NCBI GenBank assembly: GCA_947685225.1
Contig: CANTUV010000033.1
Span: 55,529,001-55,593,000, forward strand
Reading direction: 5' to 3'
Source of the DNA: Garcia nutans
Taxonomy: Eukaryota > Streptophyta > Magnoliopsida > Malpighiales > Euphorbiaceae
DNA length: 64,000 bases
The position numbers were made by a program, and so were the translations under genes. Shown here piece after piece: positions 44,899 to 56,124 of the stretch. The notes below the pieces were generated by a model. The model did no database searches and was not told where the DNA came from. It saw nothing but the letters and a program-made list of their open reading frames with translations. Each line of letters opens with the position of its first letter. Within the stretch, counting starts at the first letter, position 1.

Positions 44899-46290
44899 GA
44901 AAAAGTGCTTGATCGAAGCAGTAGAGGCTTTAATTTTATTTTTAGAAATTTTTGGAAATTTTCTTTGGAGGTCATGATAATGTGATGAATAGGAGGGTTT
45001 GTTAGGGTTGAGAGAAAGAGGGTAGTAAGAAAGAAGAGCCTCTGCTGCACTTTGCCTGTTTGTTGTATAGATCTAAGCTTCATTTTTATCAATGAGAAAA
45101 TTAATTCTTTTTTCTCTAATTTACCATGTAATTATTTATTTATTTGAGCTTTCTTACTTGCAAGACCATAATTCCCCAATAATAATAATAAGAGAACATT
45201 GATGCCATTGAATATGGTAAAAAAATTGTCAAATTATGCTTTTCAAAAGAAAAAGAGATAGTCAAATAAGTTAGGCTTTGGGTTTGGCCTTATTATGCAG
45301 TAGATGCTTATAAACGGAAATGGTACTGTTGTCAGCTCTGCAAACGACTCTAATTATTTCAGGTTCTGCGGTTATCAGTAAGCGTGCAAAATCTGAAGGG
45401 GAATCATTATCTCCAATGCCCTACCAGAGATTTATGATTTGCTTATCATGTGCTCTCACCATGTCAAAACTTGGATATTCTAACGAGTCTAATTCGCAAA
45501 TGACGATCTCATCTCAAAATTTTCAGCAGGGTCCATTTGCTTAAAATAGAAATAATTGCCAAGCCACACCAGAAAATTTCTCAATCATTAGGTTCGCTTG
45601 TTTCAAATCCAATAAGGATTTGCTACAATTTAGCAGAAAAAATAAACATGCATTGGCATTCTGTTTTTACAAATGTTAACATCACTTTGTAATCAAATAT
45701 TATTTTTACATCAAAGAAAACATTCCATGGGCTATATACCTTATAACCATAACCCATGTGATTATTTAGTTTTGAGCAATATAAGCATACTGTGTTTTTC
45801 TTCATAATTCTGTATCCATCCATATCAAACTGTCAACTAGGCTTCGATCTTGATGTGTGCTGAATCCTACACAGACAAACAAGAAGCCATGTGAGAACAT
45901 CTCATAAGAAAAGTAGCATCCACAAGGAATGATGGGTTCCACTGTAAGATGCGGTTCATAGCACGCTGTACAACCAAAGCAGATGCTTTGTATGGGGTGA
46001 TACCATGAAAGTTGTCAGGATGATCACAGATCAATCAGGAAGACGCTATGTCGTACAGAAGCCATGCATATTTCTTAACCAACTGATGACATTAATAATA
46101 AATGTAAGGGTCCATCTGATAGATGGAAATATGAGATTATTGTGGATTTAAATTTGAATTTTAAGTGTAAATCATAAAAGATTAATATAATTACAAATTC
46201 CAAATGCTCAATCATTTACCAGCTATCCAAATGGACCCTAAGAAATCTCGAAAAGAAAATTATCATTTTAGTATTCCAAGGAAACATATG
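44899..46290. other. 3' flank and spacer
   Basis: 44899-45110 is the probable 3' UTR of the DUF1639 gene. A coding-like remnant at about 45871-46027 is listed separately. Nothing else is recognised. Confidence 0.4.
45871..46027 (-). other. Orphan coding-like stretch, identity unknown
   Basis: About 50 codons on the minus strand read with normal-looking protein composition (DHPDNFHGITPYKASALVVQ, then RAMNRILQWNPSFLVDATFL) and end at TAG. The stretch has no ATG-led frame, and no family is recognised. It may be an exon or a decayed gene fragment; composition contrasts with the AT-rich spacer around it. Confidence 0.3.
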
Positions 46291-46307
46291 ATTCAGTATT
46301 TGGTATA

Positions 46308-49300
46308 CAACAACAACAACAACAAAGTCTTAATACCAAGTCAATTGGGGTCGGCTATATGAATTATTCTTTTCCACTCAATACGATTTAAGGTTATCTC
46401 TTTTGATAGATATAATATTATAAGATCATTTTGGACCACCTTTGACCAAGTCAGTTTAGACTTACCTCTGCTTCTCTTAGCTATATCTACTCTAACTTGT
46501 TCGTTTTTTCTAACCAGCGCATCGCTAGGTCTTCGTTTCACATGGTCAAATCATCTCAATCTATACTCTCTTATCTTATCCTCAATAGGTGTTACCTCTA
46601 CTTTTTCTCTAATGCAATCATTGCGGATTTTATCCATCCTAGTATGACCACACATCTATCTTATCATTCTCATTTCCGCAACATGCATTTTACTCATGTG
46701 TTGTCTTTTTATTACCCAACACTCACTACCATAAATCATCGCAGGCCGTATTACAGTGCGGTAAAGTTTTTCTTTTAATTTAATTTGCATCTTTCGATCA
46801 TATAGAACTCCTATAGGACCTTTCTACTTCATCCAACCAACTTTAATCCTATGATTTACATCTTCTTCACAACCCCCATCTTCTTGAAGAATAGAGCCAA
46901 GGTATCTAAAATAAGTACTATGAGGTACTGCTATTCCGTCTAAAATAATTTTGTCTCTTTCTCTATTCTCGCTATTAAATCTATAATGCATATACTCAGT
47001 CTCAGTCCTACTTAGCTTAAAACCCTTAGATTCTAAGTGCTTTTCCATAACTCCAACTTTTGACTTACACTTGCTTGAGTCTCATCTATTAATACAATAT
47101 CATCTGCAAACATCATACACCAAGGGATGTCATTCTATATATGTCTTGTTAGCTCATCCATGACCAATGCGAAAAGATAATGGCTCAAAGCTAAACCTTA
47201 GTGTAAGCCAATAGAAACGAAAAAATCATTAGTATCTCCTCCCACAGTCCGGACACTGGTGATAGCTCCCTCATACATATCCTTCAAGACTTGGATATAT
47301 CATATAGATATTCCCCTACGCTCTAGGACTCACCATAAAACTTCTCTATGGACTCTATTATAAGTCTTTTTCAAGTCAATAAAAATCATATGTAAGTCCT
47401 ACTTCATCTCTCTATACTTTTTCATCAAATCTCTTATAAGAAAAATAGCTTCCATAGTTGATCGACCAGGCACAAAGCCAAACTGATTTGAGGAGATAAA
47501 AGTATCTAACCGCAAACGGAGTTCCACAACTCTTTCCCACAATTTCATAGTGTAGCTCATAAGCTTTATACCTTTATAATTTGAGCAATTCTGAATATCT
47601 CTTTTATTCTTAAAAATAGGTATCAAATTACTCTATCTTCATTCATTAGGCATTTTCTTTGTACTTAAGATCTTATTGAACAAAGATGTCAACCATGTAA
47701 CTCTTGTATCTCCCAAACATTTCCAAACCTCAATAGGTATCCCATCTGGTCCACAGGCTTTATCAACTTTCATCATCTTCAAAGCTTCTTTAACTTTCGA
47801 AAACCTAATCCGTCTAGTATATTCACATTTTTCTCCGGCCTAACGTCTAAACCCTCAATGTTATCACTATGGTTATCATTAAGAAGTTCCTCAAAATAGC
47901 TTCTCCGTCGTTCCTTAATATCCTCTTCTTGAACCAGAACCTTATTCTCTTTATTTTTAATGCACTTGGTTTAAATCACGGCATTTATTTTCTTTTATCT
48001 TAGCCAATTTATAGATAGTTTTTTTCCCTTCCTTTGTTTCAAGTTTCTCATACAAACTCTCTAAATATTATGCTCTTGCTCGACTAACTGCCTTTTTAGC
48101 ATCTTTTTTCGCTTGTTTGTACTGCTCAAAAGTATCATTGTTATTACACTTGGGCAAACTCTTATACCATTCTCTTTTACTTCTTACCGCTTTTTACACT
48201 TCCTCATTCCACTACCAAGACTCCTTCGAGAGATGTCTACACCCTTTAGATTCTCCAAAAATCTTTCTAGCTACTCCTTTAATTGTTATAGACATGCATA
48301 TTCACCTATCATTTGATGACATAATCACATCTTCCTCCCACCCTCCAGCTTTGACCAACTCATCCATGGACAACAATTATTTTTCACCTTTTAAAGTCCA
48401 CCACCTAATCTTAGGACTATTGTTCCTCCTTAACCTACTAGTCAACCTCTTAAACTTGATATCTAAAACCACTAACCTATGTTGAGTGGTCAAAGCCTCA
48501 CCTGGAATAACCTTACAATCATTGCATCGAGTTCGATTGGTTTTTCTTGTGAGTATGAAGTCAATCTGACTTCTATTTTGCCCACTTTTAAAGGTCACTA
48601 GATGTGATTCCCTTTTTATAAAATATGTATTTGCCAGAATCAAACTATAGGCTAAAACAAAATCAAGGATACTCTTATCTTTTTCATTTCTAATTCCAAA
48701 ACCATACTCTCCATGTACCTCCTCAAAACCTACTGTCTTTTCCTACATGTCCATTTAAGTTTTCTCCTATAAAAATATTTTCATCATTTGGAATCTCTCG
48801 CATAAGCTCATCCATATCATCCCAAAAATTTTGCTTGCTCTCCCCATCCAATCCAACTTGAGGGCATATGCACTAACTATGTTGATGGTCTCATTCTGGA
48901 GCACAATTTTGATTGAAATAATCCTATCGCTTACTCTTTTCACTGCTACAACCGTTTTCTTTAGGTTTCGATCCAAAATTATACTTATTCCGTTTTTACT
49001 TCTATCTGTACCTGTATACTACAATTTACATCATGTATTCTCAATTTCTTTACCTTTTCCTCCAACCCATTTAGTCTCTTGAATACAAGCAATACTAATT
49101 TTCCTTCTCTCCATAGTATCAACAAGTTCTCTCAGTTTACCTGTAAGAGATCCAATATTCCAAGTTCCTATTCTGATCTTACTCCCTAATTGTTCTTTCT
49201 TATGCTTCTTCCTATAAAATCTTTTACCATTATCTAAACATGTATCTCTCGTATTACTCTTATTATTTGTATTTTGGACTAACTTCTTTACCCACACCCG

Positions 49301-49578
49301 TTCATGATGTGAGAACCCTTGTTTATTATGCATCACATTCGGGCGTCGACATGGAGCGTCGCATTCGGGGAACGCCCTACACCCTTGATTATTCTTCACT
49401 ACACCCGGGCTCCGATGTAGCGCGTCGCAAGTAGGGAACGCCCCAACAATATTATTATTAGAATTCATATCATGAGATGTGATAAAAGTTTTACGCTGGC
49501 TGTCACCTACCGCAACCCTCCTCCTTTACCCGGGCTTGGAACCGGCTATACACAAGAAATTCATGTATAGGCGGAGTT
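46308..49578 (-). mobile_element. Near full-length RTE-clade LINE, inactive
   Basis: A 3,271-bp element flanked by a perfect 17-bp duplication ATTCAGTATTTGGTATA (46291-46307, 49579-49595). The 3' end is a GTT-repeat tail preceded by the RTE-type CCCCAATTGACTTGGTATTA block. The 5' part encodes an N-terminal region with two 22-residue repeats, then the endonuclease start (IRIGTWNIGSLTGKLRELVD and IACIQETKWVG, about 49030-49190). The reverse transcriptase is recognisable (SNYKGIKLMSY, NQFGFVPGRSTMEAIFL near 47400-47630; LSRTETEYMHY near 46980). Many stops and frameshifts divide the single large frame. It is the same family as the fragment at 24035-25324. Confidence 0.9.
49312..49445 (-). repeat. 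Tandem 66-bp units inside the LINE N-terminal coding part
   Basis: Two diverged units starting at about 49318 and 49384 (66-nt period) encode a repeated 22-residue motif of the form G-FP-CDA--R-P-V--N-QG, rich in CpG compared with the surroundings. Confidence 0.65.
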
Positions 49579-49899
49579 ATTCAGTATTTGGTATAGTGCA
49601 ATAAAATTTAGCTCAGTCCAATTTCTAAAACTTTAGAACATTGCACTGCTCCTTTAAATAAAAAGAAAAAAGAGTAGAAAAGAAAAAGTAAAAACATCTT
49701 AACCTTGAAAAATCCCAATGGTTGTGATTAGAATGTCCAACCTAGCACATGGTTTCCTTGTAAGGCTTGCAAGTAATAAGTTCTTAATGCTTAAAAGGTG
49801 AAACTTTTCTTGCTAACTAGAAAAACAGTTCAACATTACCACATTGCAAGATTATATTGGATAAGTGCGAGCCTCTTTTTTACCTTCTTTAGCATGGTA

Positions 49900-52800
49900 T
49901 CAATAAACTTGGGACTCGGCAGCTTGAAGCATTTCCACAACTAAAGTCTTCACATCCCTAAGGAAGATGAGAAAACAAACTCATGAAAAACAAAGTCAAA
50001 TAAGGCAGTAAAACCGAAGCAGAGGACTGGACCACTGAGTTACAATATAAACTCATAGTACGCAACAGAAGGATTCTTGAAAAGAAACCCGTGGGCAAAT
50101 GGAAGAAGGCCCTCCATAAATTGATGGCCCAAGGATTTGAACTATGGCAGGAGATGATGGTTGGGTTTAGGGCATGCATATGTATGTGTGCGCGCAAAAA
50201 ATCAAGTTAAATCAGAATAATGTTTCCACTAAAAACAATTCCTCATATTAATTTTATGCAGCATAAGCAAAAGGAAAAGCTTTCCAGACAAAGTACAAAA
50301 TTAAATGAGAATCTAGCAGCACATGTTATATAACAAAAGAATATGAACGGTCAAAGCCCCTATAACAAGGACAAACAATTGATAATTTTTCACTATTTAA
50401 CTTCTATAGCAGACCAAAGTTTCCAGTTAAGGTCTCACTTTCTGTCTTCTGCACATCTTGGAAAAGGAATCCGAAGTTTGTGAGTATTCCCTTGATAAAC
50501 AGCCTGGAAGAAAAGAAATGAGTTAAAAGGTATTACTCAAGATAGGAAGAGGAACAGTTTTTAAGCTCAGAAAAGATCGATAATTAACAAAAAGAGTTAC
50601 TTCAGACTAAGCCTAAAGCTCATTTGCAAAAGACATATTTAAAAGCTAGAGGAGGCAGCACACAAAGTGAGACAGTTATGCATAGTGATACCTTAACATT
50701 GAATCCAAGACTATCAATGTCTATCATGTAGGCAGATTCCACCTGAAGAAAAACATTAAGTCAGGCCTTCACATACCCATTGGTTTGATTTTGATGAATG
50801 AAAAACAAGGAGAAACAGAGTACGGAACATGAGCGGAGAAGAAAGAGAAATTTTTGTTTAGCTTCCTAAACACATTTTCCTTGACAGCTTGTGCTCAGCA
50901 CCTCAATGTTTTACTCAACTTGCTTTAGAAAAGGTCCCCCCCTCCCCACTCTTAGGATTCTAACTACATCCACAGAAAAACTTCTATTGCTTGCTTTATT
51001 TGAAACTAGAAAAAAAGACAAACAAAAGAAACTGTGTTTTTTTCATTTCCTTCCCTTCTTTTCCATCAAACTCACAAGTTCATTCACCGAAATTATTAAA
51101 TTCTCTCTCTCTCTCTCTCTCTCTCACATGCATGCGCCCAAGTGTGTATCCTCCCAGTTTCCCTACTAATTTTAAAGCTGCAAAGGATTGTTGACTGGTC
51201 AATTTAACTGCAGCACTCTGGCTTATCAATAATGCAATAATTTCTCACTTCCTAGGTGATACAGAAATATAATTGATAGTAGACCAGTCATCATATTACC
51301 GCAATTGATGTCGAATGTTGCACAATGAGCCTAGTATCTTCAGCATAATCTCTATTCATACGGGACTGGTGAAAGAAAAGATACCAATTAGAAGGGGGTG
51401 GAGGAGAAATGTTAGAATCCATAAACGATAAAACAATAGGAATGCGTATATTGTATAAGCAAAATATGCCGCAACAGGTTTTGAAAATTGAGCTATTGGA
51501 TCCACTTCAGCAGCTTGGTACTCTTGTTTGCTAAACTCTTCAATGTTTACAATAAAATAGATAATAGATTAGCTGAAAACAATTAAAACAATATCTACAA
51601 CGCACCCAAAAAACTAACATAGCACCAAAAATAAGCTTTAGTAAAAGCATTGATGCATGTCTTGGGTGAAAGTGACTTTATGAGTATGGAAAATCACTCT
51701 TGACCGTGTACTTGGAAAATTTTTGGAATATTTTGTGTTTAAAAAGAAAATAATATATAGAATAGGATACATACCTCCAGATCCAAGTAAAGCAGTTGCA
51801 ACTCCCGATACATATCGCACAACTTTTGGTTCTATGCGTAAGAATTGGAAATCACCAAAGTCAACCTTCATATTGTAAGTATTTATTAGTCCTCTTCTTG
51901 ATATACTCCAATGATGTTGGATGAAGAAAAAAGAAAGCATGCCAGAGAATAAGAGGAAAATAATTACCCAGAATGCATTCGGATGCTTTGCCAGATATGC
52001 AGTTCGAATGGCATTTTTATCTTTGTCAGAAACCTAAATAATTGATGAGAAAAGAACAGTCAAATCTATATCAACCCCTTCCCACTAGCAAAAAAGAAAC
52101 TGGTGGAAAATAAAATACATGCAAAATAATGAGTTTAGAATAACATCCAAATAGGAAACAAAAAATGGCTTACAGAAACAGCATCACCATGCAGGATGAT
52201 GACTAAATCAGTTTTATCCTCCAGATCTCGAGCAACAAGTAAAGAGCATTTGGGATTAGCTAAGAGGTCCTGCGAAAAGCAAGTTCAGATAACCATAAGA
52301 CTGTAAATGACTAAGGAATTTCAAAACTGAATCAAAGGGTAAACTAATAGCAATGGAACATAAACAGGTCAAAGAACGTAATTTACAAGACAGTTAAGTC
52401 TATTTTGCATGTGGATGCTGTTGCTGAGGGACAATTGCATCAAATACGAGAAACAAATTAAATATAAGATCAATGACTGTTATTATCAGACTTTTATTCT
52501 CAAATTCAAAAACATCTAACAGGTTTCAATTTTTTATAACACTCATCAGCTAGCATAGGCAGGGCATAGGAACATGAACAAACTACAAATTGAAGTTAAA
52601 CAATCCAAAATAACCGAGATTTATATTTTTCATGAAGCTAGATCTCTGAATCTAAACAATGGAATGGTTATTCATGATGAATGATTTTCCTAGTTGAAAA
52701 GATTATACAGATCGTAAAGCAAACCTTTGTATGAACTGCCAAGCTGCTCACTACTAATGTTGGAGATCCATCAACATCACATGCAAAATCAACCATTGAA

Positions 52801-54151
52801 CCTGATGGATAACCCTCATGCTTCTGTTCATCAAAAGCAATTGTTATGTCAGTAAGCTGATGAAAAAGCAGTCCTAGCAATAAATGGCATAATCAAGTAT
52901 AAACCAGTGTCAGGGTGACATCTCCTGCAAAATACCTGGGAAGGAAAAAAGGATCATCAACAATAGCTGACAGTCAAAATAATGTTGATCTCCTTAGCCC
53001 TCCAAAAAAATAAGCCACTGTTTTGTAAAACATTAGTTACAAAATTCAATAATGAATCAAGGTTTTGTTAGGATTTGCATTTTATACACCATATGATACA
53101 ATAACTTAAAAATCCCATGAGTTCTGCAGTATAAAGCCAGAGAAATTTCAAAGGGAATCACCAGGAACTAAATAAAGACATACACCCCTCAGCCTTCAAG
53201 TTACATCTCAGAATGTTTCTGATGCACAGATTCAGTTTTCCTGATTTAGAACTTAAATACTTACTCATACACCCTTCCCCTTCAACCCCTTTCTCTTTGG
53301 ACATTTATTTAGGCTTTAATTCAGGTAAGTTCATCAATATACTAAACTCAGTCAAATATCCATGATTTTTTTTTTTCAATTTTTCAGAAAATTATAAAAA
53401 TCCTACAAATGGAATTAGCACATTCATTAGCACTGAACCTTTACTGACAATCACAGAAAAACTAATGAATTGAATCAAAATATCGATCCTCGAGCCATGT
53501 CAACTTCAAGTATCATGAATATTCTGATTCCATCTTTAGATTAATTAGTTCAAAATTGTAACCACGATATGAAGAACAAACCTCAGAAAAAGTTGAAAGC
53601 ATGCCGCGCGCACTGTGAAAAAACACTGTTTTAACTTCCTCAACTGGAGGAAGCCGAGCAGCCTTTTCCTATGATTACACAAACCCATTCATTATTATTG
53701 ACAAACATAAATTAAACAACATGATTAAAAATTTAATAACGTTAATAATAACTAATTTCTCAATTATTTGCCGAGTAAAAAAGAACCTACCTGATGAGTT
53801 TTGATCAACTGAAACACATTGGACTCACTATTAACATCCCCAGGTGACAAAACCTGATAATAGGGGAAAACAATTTAATTAATTTAAAATTGTTTATATT
53901 ATCATTAAATCAGTCAATTTCAGAACTAAAACCCAATGAAATAAATAAAATTGCAATTATAAATAGAAAATGATTGATGAAGTTGATTTGATTACCTGAG
54001 TGGAGGGCTGAGTTGCAGAAGCCATGGAAAGAGAGCGACGACAACGGAGAGGGAAAGAAGAGTGGCAAATTGGTAATAAGAGAGAAGAAAGATGGGTTTT
54101 TTTGACATTTAAGCGCGTAAATCTAGGGGAGCACGGAGCCATAGTCCTCAT
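49900..54151 (-). CDS. Plastid-type FMN split-barrel / DUF2470 protein (HOZ-like)
   Basis: Homologous to Arabidopsis At3g03890 (HOZ), a chloroplast HugZ-type heme-degrading protein. Twelve exons: 53996-54151, 53791-53853, 53582-53668, 52725-52823, 52174-52269, 51968-52033, 51775-51865, 51470-51537, 51300-51365, 50692-50742, 50439-50503, 49900-49957; 966 nt, 321 residues. An N-terminal Arg/Ser-rich stretch (MRTMAPCSPRFTRL...LRCRRSLSMASA) fits a transit peptide. The pyridoxamine-phosphate-oxidase-like barrel follows (YPSGSMVDFACD, VSSLAVHTKDLLANPKCSLLVARD, HPNAFWVDFGDF), then DUF2470 from MNRDYAEDTR. Relatives usually read MN-x-DH here; the His is Tyr. The intron after exon 8 has GC instead of GT at its donor. 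The ATG at 54151 is chosen; further in-frame ATGs lie at 54199 and 54184. Confidence 0.88.
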
Positions 54152-55029
54152 TGCTGCGCGCGACACAGTGAAGCAACCGACCATCGATAACGCCACCAAA
54201 TGACCGCCTATTTTTTATTATTTAAATAAATGTAATTATTAATTTTACGTCATTATTTATTTTACTTATTTATTTTTTAAATAATTTTTTTATTTTTTCG
54301 AAGTTTTTGAAAATGGTGTCTGAAAAAGCTAAAGTAGAGAATCGTTTTTATTTATTTATTTATTTAAAAAAATAATAAAAATGTTAAAAATAAAAATTTT
54401 CAACTTTTACATATTTTTAAAATATATTCAAATGATTATTTTATTAATTTATTAAATTTATACAATTTATTATAAATTTATTATAGATGTATTTTTTTAA
54501 AATTTATTGTAAATTTATTTTTAATTTATATTTTTATAAAATGTTTTAAATATTCTTAATAAAATATATAAAAAATTTATAAAAAATAATAAATTGTGTA
54601 ATTTTTTTTAAAAAAATATGTGAATATGATCAAATTTGAATAAAAATAATCAAATAACGTAAATTGATTTATTTTATAATAATTTTTTGTATAAAGATGT
54701 TCTAAATATTTTATGATTTTAGTGTGTATCATTTCTAAATTTAATTTATTATTAGGATAAAACTATATACTATTTTGTAAGTGCCGTATAATTCCAATTA
54801 AAACATTTTGTAATTTCCCGTACGGCGTAAGATAATACGTAAGGCAAACACTGTACTATTATTATATGCTTCCTATCTATCAACAACAAACAAAAATAGT
54901 TAGAGAGATAAAAAAAATATTATAGAGCAAATCGAACTCAATATCTGAAATTCAAAATCCAATCTCTCAATTCAGTTCACATCATCACAATTTATATGAT
55001 ATATATACATACAAAATCAATAAAAGAAG
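54152..55029. other. AT-rich spacer
   Basis: 54152-54220 belongs to the leader of the FMN-protein gene. The remainder is extremely AT-rich and without recognisable genes or elements. Confidence 0.5.
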
Positions 55030-55278
55030 TCAATCTGAGTGCGAATCTGAATCGTCGTCGAAATTGAAATCGAAATCGGAGACATTGGTAGGACTGGGAT
55101 TGTAACAGAGATAGGTCCAGAGAGAGAGAGTGAGACGGCCCAAGTGTTGAAGAGGGAAGCAGAAGAGCAGATTCAAGACTTGGTCGCTTCTTAGCCGCTC
55201 TGGATTGCAGGCTATGTATTGGCATAGATTGGCAGATACATGTGCTATTGTCGTCACCAAATTGGAGTTTAAAACCAT
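55030..55278 (-). CDS. Small conserved plant protein, 82 residues, acidic tail
   Basis: A single-exon frame from the ATG at 55278 to TGA at 55030. It begins MVLNSNLVTTIAHVSANLCQ, continues with YIACNPERLRSDQVLNLLFC and FPLQHLGRLTLSLWTYLCYN, and ends in Asp/Ser (DFDFNFDDDSDSHSD). This resembles a family of short plant proteins with an N-terminal helical part and an acidic tail, loosely annotated as methyltransferase-related in Arabidopsis, where a member lies near the J-protein gene of the collinear block. No catalytic motif is visible, and that name is not supported by the sequence. Confidence 0.6.
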   Translation of the reverse strand: MVLNSNLVTTIAHVSANLCQYIACNPERLRSDQVLNLLFCFPLQHLGRLTLSLWTYLCYNPSPTNVSDFDFNFDDDSDSHSD

Positions 55279-56124
55279 TTTCGATTTTTCTCTATGGAGC
55301 TTTGTTTCTCTGGTTTGGTTAGGGAATGCAAAATGCGAAAAGTCAGTGTTTTGTTGGGGTCGCAATTGATGACGGGGCAGTGCCGTGTCTTAAGAAGGTG
55401 TCTTTACTTTTGAAGACTGAAAACTACGTCGTATTTAACAAGGCAAGATTTATTAATCCTCAACAGGCAATTTTTAAAATCAATATTTGTAAATTTTTAC
55501 TAACTTGAACGCAAGAGCTTTTTAGCCCTGGCAGTTAAATTAACATACTTTTGTGTTTCAATTCTGAAATCTTGATTGGCTTAAAAATTTGAACATTTCC
55601 TCACATTTGACTTAGTACAAGATAAATATAGGTATAGTGAGAACGACAGAGAAATTGCAGTAATGAACAAGGTATGATTCAAAGAGCCGTAAAGTGGTTG
55701 GCTGTTTTGGTTGAAACGGATCACCAAAATTTGGCACTCAAATTCAATAAGGCAGCCTCAGTAATGTGAAATAATTTGTATTTTTTATAGTATTCTAACA
55801 ATGAGAAATTTGTAGCTTTAACGCACAAATCAATTTCAGCTACAAATTATATTCATAAATAAACAATTTGATAAGTATCTTCTCCAACCTACACTTTCAT
55901 ATCTATTGGATGTTCAAGTATTTAAGGTGAAAAAATCGACTGAAACAATGGCTGCTGCTAGGAATAAACCCAGAGAAAGGTTTCAACTAGCCAACATTAG
56001 TAAAAAAACTGCTGACATCCTTGGCTAGGTAGTGTTGAGGTGAATACGACATGAAGACCCCGTAAATTATTTGATGGATGAGATATTAAGATAGTGAATG
56101 CACAAAATAAGTTCGTGTCATGGA
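55279..56124. other. Spacer between small-protein and APS kinase genes
   Basis: 55279-55340 is the leader side of the small-protein gene; the region up to 56124 includes the probable 3' UTR of APS kinase. No other gene is seen. Confidence 0.5.

Noticed and set aside
46497..49434. Plus-strand open frames across 46.5-49.4 kb
   Set aside because: Antisense to the RTE LINE, whose endonuclease and reverse transcriptase motifs lie on the minus strand.
54152..54199. Upstream ATGs at 54199 and 54184 as the start of the FMN protein
   Set aside because: They are in frame and cannot be excluded, but would add 11-16 residues before a stretch that already looks like a complete transit peptide; the 54151 start was preferred.
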